Part shown: in pieces, positions 1-5,520 of the stretch
Numbering within the stretch: position 1 is the stretch's first letter
Layout of the letters: every line of letters starts with the position of its first letter
Assembly: GCA_030590745.1 (NCBI GenBank)
Contig: JAUVCS010000062.1
Coordinates: 1-6,089, forward strand
Reading direction: 5' to 3'
Length of the DNA: 6,089 nt
From: Desulfuromusa sp.
GTDB taxonomy: Bacteria; Desulfobacterota; Desulfuromonadia; Desulfuromonadales; Geopsychrobacteraceae
Notes under the pieces: model-generated
Databases searched by the model: none
What the model saw: only the letters and a program-made list of their open reading frames with translations
Told to the model about the DNA's origin: nothing
Made by a program: the position numbers and the translations under genes

Positions 1-1
1 T

Positions 2-859
2 AAAAATAAATTAAAGGCTGCAATAGAGCAATTTGCAACGCAGGGAAGTCAACGGGTTGGTTTTGCTGCGGAGAGTATTAGTGTTGCAGCCTATGATAAA
101 TTAGCCGGTTTAGCAGCAATCAATCTCGAATGGTGTCCACTCACTACGCAGTTACAGCCTCTCCGTGGCGTTAAGACGGAAGCTGAACTTGTTGCTCTCA
201 GGGCAGCTGCTAATCTAAATCGACAAGCTTTTGCCGCGGTTTTACCACAAATAAGGTCCGGTATCAGCGAGCGAGAAATCGCTCTGGAGCTTGAATTCAC
301 TTTAAAGCGCTTGGGTGGCGAGGCTAACGCGTTTGATTTTATTGTTGCTTCGGGAGTTCGTGGGGCCTTACCCCACGGGGTCGCCAGTGCCAAAAAACTC
401 GAGGAAGGGGAGCTTGTCACCATCGATTTCGGTACCAGGGTGGCTGGTTACCATTCGGACGAGACTGTCACCCTGGCAATTGGTGAAGTTGATAGAAAAC
501 TTCGACAAATTTTTGATATTGTGTTAGAAGCTCATGATTCAGCTCTTGCTTTCATCAGGCCAGAGGTGGCAATCTGTGATCTGGACGCGATAGCACGTGA
601 CCTTATCTCTGCTGCCGGTTATGGAAAATACTTTGGCCATGGCTTGGGGCATGGTGTAGGATTAGAAATTCATGAATACCCTGCAATCACCTCTCGTTCT
701 GATCAAAAGCTGCGAGAGGGGATGGTTTTTACTGTAGAACCGGGGATTTATATTCCCGATATTGGCGGTGTAAGAATTGAAGATACTGTCGTTGTAACGG
801 CAGATGGTTTTGATTTGTTAACTTCAATTCCGAAACAATTCAAACAATTAAATGGATAA
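2..859 (+). CDS. M24-family Xaa-Pro peptidase (aminopeptidase P / prolidase type), 5' truncated by window edge
   Basis: This is the 3' part of a cytoplasmic metallopeptidase that cleaves peptides at Xaa-Pro bonds. The frame is open from base 2, so the true start lies outside the window; 285 residues are visible. Residues 1 to about 55 are the end of the creatinase-type N-terminal domain, and the M24 'pita-bread' domain follows from about residue 63. All five metal ligands are visible: D142 (TIDFG), D153 (SDET), H217 (GHGVGLEIHE), E246 (VEPG) and E260 (RIEDT). The accessory histidines H125 (ALPHG) and H224 are also present. The spacing of these residues matches, from memory, that of Pyrococcus furiosus prolidase with a constant offset of 67, so roughly 70 residues are missing. 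The gene ends 22 bases before accB and is probably co-transcribed with it. Aminopeptidase P and prolidase cannot be separated on this sequence alone, so no symbol is given. Confidence 0.93.
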   Translation, partial: KNKLKAAIEQFATQGSQRVGFAAESISVAAYDKLAGLAAINLEWCPLTTQLQPLRGVKTEAELVALRAAANLNRQAFAAVLPQIRSGISEREIALELEFTLKRLGGEANAFDFIVASGVRGALPHGVASAKKLEEGELVTIDFGTRVAGYHSDETVTLAIGEVDRKLRQIFDIVLEAHDSALAFIRPEVAICDLDAIARDLISAAGYGKYFGHGLGHGVGLEIHEYPAITSRSDQKLREGMVFTVEPGIYIPDIGGVRIEDTVVVTADGFDLLTSIPKQFKQLNG

Positions 860-868
860 AAGTTTTTC

Positions 869-874
869 AGGAGG
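869..874 (+). promoter_or_regulatory. Ribosome binding site that sets the accB start
   Basis: A perfect AGGAGG lies 7 bases before the ATG at 882. An in-frame upstream ATG at 852 overlaps the end of the peptidase gene and would add ten residues, but it lacks such a site. The protein from 882 begins MELKDLKSLIK, as BCCP proteins normally do. Confidence 0.85.
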
Positions 875-881
875 AAAAACA

Positions 882-1349
882 ATGGAACTGAAAGATCTGA
901 AAAGTTTGATCAAACTGGTGATAGAAACGGATATTACTGAATTTAATCTGGAAAATCAGGACGGAAAAATTCACATTAAGCGGGGTCCTGAAAAAGAGTT
1001 TATTCAGGTTGCTGCTCCGCAAGCTGCTATCCCCGTTGCCGCCCCGGCACCTGTGAGTATGGCGAAAGAGGCTTCTCCGGTTGCTGCTGAGGCGGTGGTT
1101 AACGATATGTATGATGCTGTTCCGTCTCCTATGGTTGGTACCGTTTATCACAAGCCCTCCCCTGAGGCTACCCCATTTGTCAAAGTCGGTGATATTGTTG
1201 AAGCGGGGCAACCCCTCTGTCTGGTGGAGGCCATGAAATTATTTAATGAGATTGAGGCAGAGTTCAAGTGCAAGATTGTGGAGATTGTCAAGGGTGATGC
1301 AACCCCAGTTGAGTTTGGTGAAACTCTTTTTCTTGTCGAGCGACTTTGA
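882..1349 (+). CDS. accB: Acetyl-CoA carboxylase biotin carboxyl carrier protein (BCCP)
   Basis: BCCP carries the biotin that AccC carboxylates and from which the AccAD carboxyltransferase moves CO2 to acetyl-CoA, giving malonyl-CoA for fatty acid synthesis. The 155-residue protein has the usual three parts. Residues 1-45 are the helical N-terminal region (ITEFNLENQDGKIHIKRG). Residues about 46-80 are a flexible Ala/Pro-rich linker. The C-terminal biotinyl domain starts at VPSPMVGTVY. The biotin-accepting lysine is K119 in EAMKLFNEIEAE; the 'AMKL' form replaces the E. coli 'AMKM', a common variant. The segment just after GTVY (HKPSPEATPFV) corresponds to the 'thumb' typical of bacterial ACC BCCPs, which argues against a pyruvate or oxaloacetate carboxylase carrier. 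Length matches E. coli AccB (156). The start at 882 was chosen from the AGGAGG site. accC follows after 79 bases. Confidence 0.97.
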   Translation: MELKDLKSLIKLVIETDITEFNLENQDGKIHIKRGPEKEFIQVAAPQAAIPVAAPAPVSMAKEASPVAAEAVVNDMYDAVPSPMVGTVYHKPSPEATPFVKVGDIVEAGQPLCLVEAMKLFNEIEAEFKCKIVEIVKGDATPVEFGETLFLVERL

Positions 1350-1389
1350 TCTACAGCAAATTTAAACAGCCGATATTTTAAAGCCGTTA

Positions 1390-1406
1390 CAACCTCTGAA
1401 AGGTTG
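1390..1406 (+). other. Small inverted repeat in the accB-accC spacer
   Basis: CAACCT and AGGTTG form a perfect 6-bp stem around a 5-base loop (CTGAA). No T-run follows it, so it is not a terminator. It ends 10 bases before the accC ribosome binding site, so it could influence accC translation or mRNA processing, but it is short enough to be chance. Confidence 0.3.
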
Positions 1407-1415
1407 CTCTGCTGT

Positions 1416-1420
1416 GGGAG
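1416..1420 (+). promoter_or_regulatory. Ribosome binding site that sets the accC start
   Basis: GGGAG lies 8 bases upstream of the ATG at 1429. The alternative GTG at 1414 overlaps this site and would add five residues (MGVEK) before the conserved N-terminus, so 1429 is preferred. Confidence 0.7.
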
Positions 1421-1428
1421 TTGAAAAA

Positions 1429-2766
1429 ATGTTTCATAAAATACTTATAGCTAACCGTGGTGAAATTGCCCTACGGATCATTCGTGCCTGTAAAGAGATG
1501 GGGATCAAGACGGTAGCAGTCCACTCTGATGTCGATCATGACGCATTGCATGTCAGCCTCGCCGATGAAAGTATCTGTATTGGACCTGCTGCCAGTGCCG
1601 ACAGCTACCTCAATATGAAAGCAATCATCAGCGCTGCTGAGATTGCTGATGCTGATGCCATTCATCCCGGCTATGGTTTTCTTTCTGAAAATGCTGAATT
1701 TGCAGAAATCTGTGAGCAATGTGGGATCACTTTTATTGGTCCAACTGCTGATAACATGCGGCGGATGGGGGATAAAATCAGCGCCCGGAAGACTGTCACT
1801 GCTGCCGGGGTGCCGATTCTTCCTGGAACCAACAACAGTATTGAAACTTTGGATGAAGCGCAGCGGATTGCCGATGAAATTGGCTATCCGGTAATTATTA
1901 AAGCCTCCGCAGGTGGTGGTGGTCGGGGGATGAAAATAGTCCATTCTCCAGCCTCTCTGGGTAATGCGCTGGCAACAGCCCGCACCGAAGCCCAGGCCGG
2001 ATTCGGTAAAGCTGATGTTTATATTGAAAAATTCTGTGAACATCCTCGCCATGTCGAAATTCAAATTATGGGGGATAAACACGGCAATGTTATTCATTTA
2101 GGGGAGCGGGACTGTTCTATCCAGCGCCGCCATCAAAAACTGATAGAAGAGGCCCCTTGCCCAGTGTTAACCCCGGAATTGCGGGAAAAAATGGGCGCCT
2201 GTGCTGTCGATGCTGCTAAAGCAGTCAATTATTCCAGTGTTGGAACCGTCGAATATCTCCTTGATACCGATGGCAGTTTTTATTTTATGGAGATGAACAC
2301 ACGGGTTCAGGTTGAGCATCCGGTTACTGAAATGGTGACCGGTGTTGATATCGTCAAAGAGCAGATCAATTCTGCTGCTGGATTGCCACTCCGTTATAAG
2401 CAGGAAGATATTAAAATCAGCGGACATGCCATCGAATGTCGGATCAATGCGGAGGATCCCGAAAAATTTACCCCATTTCCCGGTAAAATCAATGGTTATC
2501 ACACCCCGGGAGGGATGGGGGTACGGGTCGAAAGTGCAATGTATGATCAGTACACGGTCTTGCCCCATTATGATTCGATGATTGGAAAGTTGATTGTCCA
2601 TGCAGAAACCCGTGAAGAGGCAATTAAGCGGATGGCCTGTGCCCTTGATGAATACATTATCGAAGGGATTAAAACGACCATCCCGTTTCATCTGAAGATG
2701 ATGGCAAATAAGGATTTTAATGACGGCAACTTTGATACCAATTTCCTGGAGCGGGTTAAGGTTTAA
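1429..2766 (+). CDS. accC: Acetyl-CoA carboxylase, biotin carboxylase subunit
   Basis: AccC uses ATP and bicarbonate to carboxylate biotin on AccB, the first half-reaction of malonyl-CoA synthesis. The protein is 445 residues (E. coli 449) and complete. It opens with the biotin carboxylase N-terminal domain ([22 protein letters not shown], and [16 protein letters not shown] near residue 80). The ATP-grasp domain carries the lysine K158 and glycine-rich loop ([13 protein letters not shown]), the [17 protein letters not shown] segment, and the catalytic signature [15 protein letters not shown], with E288, N290 and R292 at the same numbers as in E. coli. The C-terminal domain follows ([22 protein letters not shown]). 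The one small difference noticed is Ala instead of Gly at position 161 in the ATP loop. The short single-subunit length and adjacent accB argue for ACC rather than a propionyl- or pyruvate-carboxylase subunit. It is the last gene before a terminator. Confidence 0.97.
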   Translation: MFHKILIANRGEIALRIIRACKEMGIKTVAVHSDVDHDALHVSLADESICIGPAASADSYLNMKAIISAAEIADADAIHPGYGFLSENAEFAEICEQCGITFIGPTADNMRRMGDKISARKTVTAAGVPILPGTNNSIETLDEAQRIADEIGYPVIIKASAGGGGRGMKIVHSPASLGNALATARTEAQAGFGKADVYIEKFCEHPRHVEIQIMGDKHGNVIHLGERDCSIQRRHQKLIEEAPCPVLTPELREKMGACAVDAAKAVNYSSVGTVEYLLDTDGSFYFMEMNTRVQVEHPVTEMVTGVDIVKEQINSAAGLPLRYKQEDIKISGHAIECRINAEDPEKFTPFPGKINGYHTPGGMGVRVESAMYDQYTVLPHYDSMIGKLIVHAETREEAIKRMACALDEYIIEGIKTTIPFHLKMMANKDFNDGNFDTNFLERVKV

Positions 2767-2780
2767 TAGAAATCGGTAAA

Positions 2781-2786
2781 TATAAT
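2781..2786 (+). promoter_or_regulatory. Candidate -10 element (TATAAT) upstream of mqnA
   Basis: A perfect TATAAT lies between the accC stop and the hairpin. No convincing -35 is seen at 16-18 bases upstream (sequence near 2757-2764 reads TAAGGTTT), and there is no TGn extension. If it is active, transcription would start around 2792, at the foot of the hairpin stem, and would serve mqnA and the genes after it. In an AT-rich spacer a chance match is quite possible. Confidence 0.3.
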
Positions 2787-2788
2787 TA

Positions 2789-2823
2789 AAACAACAGGCG
2801 GGAAGTTATCCCGCCTGTTGTTT
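2789..2823 (+). terminator. Intrinsic terminator after accC
   Basis: Bases 2789-2802 and 2810-2823 form a perfect 14-bp stem with a GC-rich core (CAGGCGGG / CCCGCCTG) and a 7-base loop (AAGTTAT). The downstream arm runs into TTGTTTATT, a broken but T-rich tract. On the opposite strand the stem is followed by TTTTAATTATA, so it could work in both directions. It falls 22 bases after the accC stop, the expected place for the end of the acc transcript. Confidence 0.85.
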
Positions 2824-2845
2824 ATTGCGATTACGGATACTCTCT

Positions 2846-3679
2846 ATGGAGTTATCAACAGAACTGAAATTGGGATTTATCCCCTATTTAAACTGTATCC
2901 CTTTTTTTCATTACCTGAGAGAAAATGGTTTCCACGGAGAACTGGTGAGCGGCGTTCCAGCAGAATTGAACCTGCTGCTGCAACAGGGACAACTGGACAT
3001 CAGTCCTTCGTCCTCATTTGAATACGCCAGAAACTGGAAGAAATATCTGCTCCTTCCCGGCCACTCTATCTCCTCTTTTGGTCGGGTCAAGAGTGTTCTG
3101 TTTTTCTCCCCCGTTGAGTTGTCAGAATTGTCGGGTCAGAAAATCGCCATCACCGGTGAATCAGCTACATCAATTAACCTGCTAAGGATTATTTTTCGTG
3201 AGTTTTATAATCTTGACAGTGTGACCGATACGGTTCCTGATCTCCCTATAGAAGTTTTGGTCGAGCAACGACAACCGGCTTTGTTGATCGGTGATAGAGC
3301 ACTGCGGTTGGTGAGTCAATTGCCTCCAGGGATGAAGGTTTTTGATCTTGGCGAGATCTGGTATCAACAAACCGGTCTCCCATTTGTTTTTGCCCTCTGG
3401 ATGATTCATCGTCAGGTGGTTGACCGATATCCTCTGGCCTTAGCTGCCTTGGGAGAGCAACTGACCCAGTCCCGCAGACAGTTCATGTGTGAGCCATTTC
3501 CCATCGCCAGGAGCCTCGCTGAAACAGTTGGGTTGAGTGCTGAGTCGATTGTTAATTACTGGCGGACAATTGATTATCATCTGGAAAAAGAGCATCTGCA
3601 GAGTTTGCAACTTTTCTTTGACCTATGTGAAAAATACCAATTACTTGAGGAAAGACCGGAGTTAAATTTTCTGCAGTAA
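2846..3679 (+). CDS. mqnA: Chorismate dehydratase MqnA (futalosine menaquinone pathway)
   Basis: MqnA dehydrates chorismate to 3-[(1-carboxyvinyl)oxy]benzoate, the first committed step of the futalosine route to menaquinone; it is a cytoplasmic enzyme with a periplasmic-binding-protein-like fold. The 277-residue product shows family features in order: LGFIPYLNCIPFF (residues 9-21, N16 in the conserved PYLN motif), VPAELNLLLQQGQLDISPSSS (37-57), the LLPGHSISSFGRVKSVLFFS block (69-88), TGESATSINLL (103-113), ALLIGDRAL (145-153) and the GLPFVFALW signature ending at W185. This block set favours MqnA over its relative MqnD. The ATG at 2846 is used; only a weak GGA precedes it at 8 bases, and an in-frame TTG at 2825 is a less likely start because it lies at the edge of the terminator stem. 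yicC follows after 36 bases and is probably co-transcribed. No other mqn genes are in view. Confidence 0.92.
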   Translation: MELSTELKLGFIPYLNCIPFFHYLRENGFHGELVSGVPAELNLLLQQGQLDISPSSSFEYARNWKKYLLLPGHSISSFGRVKSVLFFSPVELSELSGQKIAITGESATSINLLRIIFREFYNLDSVTDTVPDLPIEVLVEQRQPALLIGDRALRLVSQLPPGMKVFDLGEIWYQQTGLPFVFALWMIHRQVVDRYPLALAALGEQLTQSRRQFMCEPFPIARSLAETVGLSAESIVNYWRTIDYHLEKEHLQSLQLFFDLCEKYQLLEERPELNFLQ

Positions 3680-3715
3680 CGGTCTGGTCTGGTTAATAAA
3701 CAGGAGTAGTGACTG

Positions 3716-4591
3716 ATGATTAAAAGTATGACCGGCTATGGTTGTGGCCAAGCCGAAGTTGAGGGTATCTCCTTTTCCGTTGAGATTAAAGCGGTGAACC
3801 ACCGTTATGGTGATGTCAATATCAGATCTCCCCGATTACTGGCCCCCCTTGAAGGTGAAATAAAAAAGCAGGTGTTGACGGTATTGAAGCGGGGTAAAAT
3901 TGATCTCTATATCAGCCAGGAGCATACTGCTCAGTTAACCACCAAACCGGTTGTTGATCCTCTGGTTGCAAAGGCATACCTAGAGGCTTTTAAAGATCTG
4001 CAGCAGGTGAGTGGTTGCGCAGGTGAAATCAGCCTTGAATTTCTTGCTGCGCAGAAGGATGTGCTGGTTTTGCAGGATACCGAATTATCCCGCGATGATC
4101 TCTGGACCTGTCTTTCTCAGGCGATTGAAAAGGGATTGACTTCAATTCAGGAGATGCGGCAGAAGGAGGGGATTGCAACACAGCTGGATATGGAAAATCG
4201 TTTGGAACTATTATCAAAAAACCTCGTAATAATAGAACAATCCGCCGCTAAGGTTCCCCTGGAATGGAAACTCAAGCTGCAGGAGCGGCTGTCTCGGTTA
4301 CAGGAGAATGGTGGTGATCCGCAGCGGGTGGCTCAGGAGATCGCAATTTTTGCCGATCGTTGTGATATCAGCGAAGAGATCACTCGGTTTAACAGTCATC
4401 TGGTTCAGTTTTCCGATTTGCTTCAGCTTGAAGAACCGGTTGGTCGACAGCTTGATTTTCTGGTTCAGGAATTGAACCGGGAAGCCAATACTATGGGTTC
4501 AAAATCGAACGACGCCACCCTGACTCGACAGGTGGTGGCACTGAAATCAGAATTGGAAAAAATTCGCGAACAGGTTCAGAACATTGAATAA
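3716..4591 (+). CDS. yicC: YicC/YloC family endoribonuclease
   Basis: YicC-family proteins (E. coli YicC, B. subtilis YloC) have been reported as endoribonucleases involved in RNA turnover; the cellular targets in this organism are unknown. The 291-residue product is full length (E. coli about 287). It begins with the hallmark MIKSMTGYG and continues with FSVEIKAVNHRYGDVNIRSPR in the YicC-like N-terminal domain (about 1-155). A helical middle section follows. The C-terminal DUF1732 domain carries DISEEITRFNSHLVQF, GRQLDFLVQELNREANTMGSKSND and the terminal KSELEKIREQVQNIE. The ATG at 3716 is preceded by AGGAG at 3702-3706 (9-base spacing). The gene overlaps gmk by 8 bases, implying translational coupling. 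No key family block is missing. Confidence 0.95.
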   Translation: MIKSMTGYGCGQAEVEGISFSVEIKAVNHRYGDVNIRSPRLLAPLEGEIKKQVLTVLKRGKIDLYISQEHTAQLTTKPVVDPLVAKAYLEAFKDLQQVSGCAGEISLEFLAAQKDVLVLQDTELSRDDLWTCLSQAIEKGLTSIQEMRQKEGIATQLDMENRLELLSKNLVIIEQSAAKVPLEWKLKLQERLSRLQENGGDPQRVAQEIAIFADRCDISEEITRFNSHLVQFSDLLQLEEPVGRQLDFLVQELNREANTMGSKSNDATLTRQVVALKSELEKIREQVQNIE

Positions 4592-5213
4592 TTTAAAACA
4601 CAGAGAGGGGATTCTCTTTGTTGTTTCTGCCCCATCCGGCGCGGGTAAAACTTCCCTTTGTCGAGAATTGATTGACAGTTCGGTTGATTTACGTCAATCT
4701 ATATCGTTTACAACTCGAGAAAAGCGGGGTGGAGAGCGGGATGGTGTCGATTATTATTTTATTGACACCATAACTTTTCAGCAGAAGATAGCAGCTGGGG
4801 AGTTTGCTGAATGGGCTGAAGTTCATGGACATTTATATGGGACTTCGCTGCAAATATTAAACGCTGCTACGGCTCAGGGGACTGACTTGCTGCTTGATAT
4901 TGATTGTCAGGGGGCGGCGCAGATCAAAAGTAACTATCAGCAGGGGGTATTTATTTTTATTCTCCCACCTGATTATGCTGAGTTGGAAAAACGTTTACGT
5001 GGCCGAGGCACAGATGATGAAATTGTCATCCAGCATCGCCTGGAAAATTCCCGACAGGAAATTTCTCAGGCATTCTGGTATGATTATTTAGTTGTGAATG
5101 ATGATATAAAATCGGCACGAGATAAAATTGTCGCAATACTGACTGCTGAACGTTGTCGCAGCCACCGTACTGTATATTTGTTGGATAAATTTACCACTAA
5201 GGGAGAAAAATAG
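4584..5213 (+). CDS. gmk: Guanylate kinase, TTG start
   Basis: Gmk phosphorylates GMP (and dGMP) to GDP with ATP, supplying GTP and the (p)ppGpp precursors. The 209-residue protein matches the family length (E. coli 207). The P-loop is SAPSGAGKTS at 15-24 with K22 and T23. The GMP-binding region has FTTREKRGGERDGVDYYF, then EWAEVHGHLYGT and LLLDIDCQGAAQI. The lid region is RLRGRGTDDEIVIQHRL, followed by YDYLVVNDD. The only plausible start is the TTG at 4584, inside the end of yicC: no ATG or GTG lies between it and the P-loop, and AGG at 4572-4574 sits 9 bases before it. The gene therefore overlaps yicC by 8 bases and likely depends on translational coupling. Its stop abuts the rpoZ start. 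Guanylate kinases of several bacteria are inhibited by ppGpp, which makes the linkage to the rel gene meaningful. Confidence 0.95.
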   Translation: MNNLKHREGILFVVSAPSGAGKTSLCRELIDSSVDLRQSISFTTREKRGGERDGVDYYFIDTITFQQKIAAGEFAEWAEVHGHLYGTSLQILNAATAQGTDLLLDIDCQGAAQIKSNYQQGVFIFILPPDYAELEKRLRGRGTDDEIVIQHRLENSRQEISQAFWYDYLVVNDDIKSARDKIVAILTAERCRSHRTVYLLDKFTTKGEK

Positions 5214-5420
5214 ATGGCACGTGTCACTGTAGAAGATTGCCTGGATGTTATACCAAATCGATTTCTGTTAGCTATGGTTGCTGCAAAGCGGGCAAAACAA
5301 TTGTACAAAGGTGCAGAGCCTCTGATTGAAAATAAATCAGGGAATAAAAAGATTGTTGTTGCTTTGCGTGAAATCGCTGCAGATAGCATTCAGTTTGATA
5401 TCCCAACCAAAAAAAGCTGA
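5214..5420 (+). CDS. rpoZ: RNA polymerase omega subunit
   Basis: Omega helps fold and hold the beta-prime subunit of RNA polymerase and, in proteobacteria, its N-terminus contributes to a ppGpp-binding site. The 68-residue product starts with the classic [19 protein letters not shown], followed by [19 protein letters not shown] and [12 protein letters not shown]. It is shorter than E. coli omega (91) because it lacks the C-terminal tail, which is usual outside the Gammaproteobacteria. The N-terminal MARVTV segment implicated in ppGpp binding in E. coli is intact. The ATG immediately follows the gmk stop (TAGATG), and GGGAG at 5201-5205, inside gmk, sits 8 bases upstream. It is clearly co-transcribed with gmk. 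Confidence 0.96.
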   Translation: MARVTVEDCLDVIPNRFLLAMVAAKRAKQLYKGAEPLIENKSGNKKIVVALREIAADSIQFDIPTKKS

Positions 5421-5421
5421 T

Positions 5422-5466
5422 AATCTCCCCTGCTTTCCTGTAGAATAATGGGAAAACAGGGGGATT
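5422..5466 (+). terminator. Long imperfect hairpin in the rpoZ-rel spacer; possible weak terminator or attenuator
   Basis: The outer stem pairs AATC-T-CCCCTG (5422-5432, one bulged T at 5426) with CAGGGGGATT (5457-5466). After one C/A mismatch, an inner stem pairs TTTCCT (5434-5439) with GGGAAA (5450-5455, one T-G pair), leaving a 10-base loop. It starts two bases after the rpoZ stop. Only TTAGGTTGC follows, so the U-tract is poor. It may be a leaky terminator, an attenuator or an mRNA-stability element rather than a full stop, lowering rel expression relative to gmk-rpoZ. Confidence 0.55.
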
Positions 5467-5496
5467 TAGGTTGCTCCCTTTCTGAACGGTGAATCG

Positions 5497-5502
5497 GATA
5501 AT
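5497..5502 (+). promoter_or_regulatory. Weak candidate -10 element (GATAAT) before rel
   Basis: GATAAT lies 18 bases before the rel ATG. The nearest -35-like hexamer, TTGCTC at 5471-5476, is 20 bases away, which is longer than the usual spacing. It would give rel its own transcript downstream of the hairpin, but the support is slight. Confidence 0.15.
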
Positions 5503-5520
5503 TTTCTTCCGGACGCGTCT

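Noticed and set aside
852..881. Upstream ATG start for accB
   Set aside because: It would add ten residues not typical of BCCP, and the AGGAGG site is placed for the ATG at 882.
1029..1110. Ala/Pro-rich repeat-like stretch in accB
   Set aside because: This is the normal flexible linker of BCCP proteins, not a DNA repeat of interest.
1471..2097. Long open frame on the minus strand opposite accC (208 codons), with similar ones at 2167-2691, 867-1211 and 91-423
   Set aside because: Each lies wholly opposite a clearly identified conserved gene, the translations resemble no family, and they have no suitable ribosome sites. They are by-products of codon usage on the + strand.
2818..3021. Alternative + strand open frame overlapping the start of mqnA
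   Set aside because: The mqnA frame encodes conserved family motifs across the same bases; this frame encodes nothing recognisable and begins inside the terminator stem.
3680..3715. Separate promoter for yicC
   Set aside because: The 36-base gap holds a ribosome site but no recognisable -10/-35 pair; co-transcription with mqnA is simpler.
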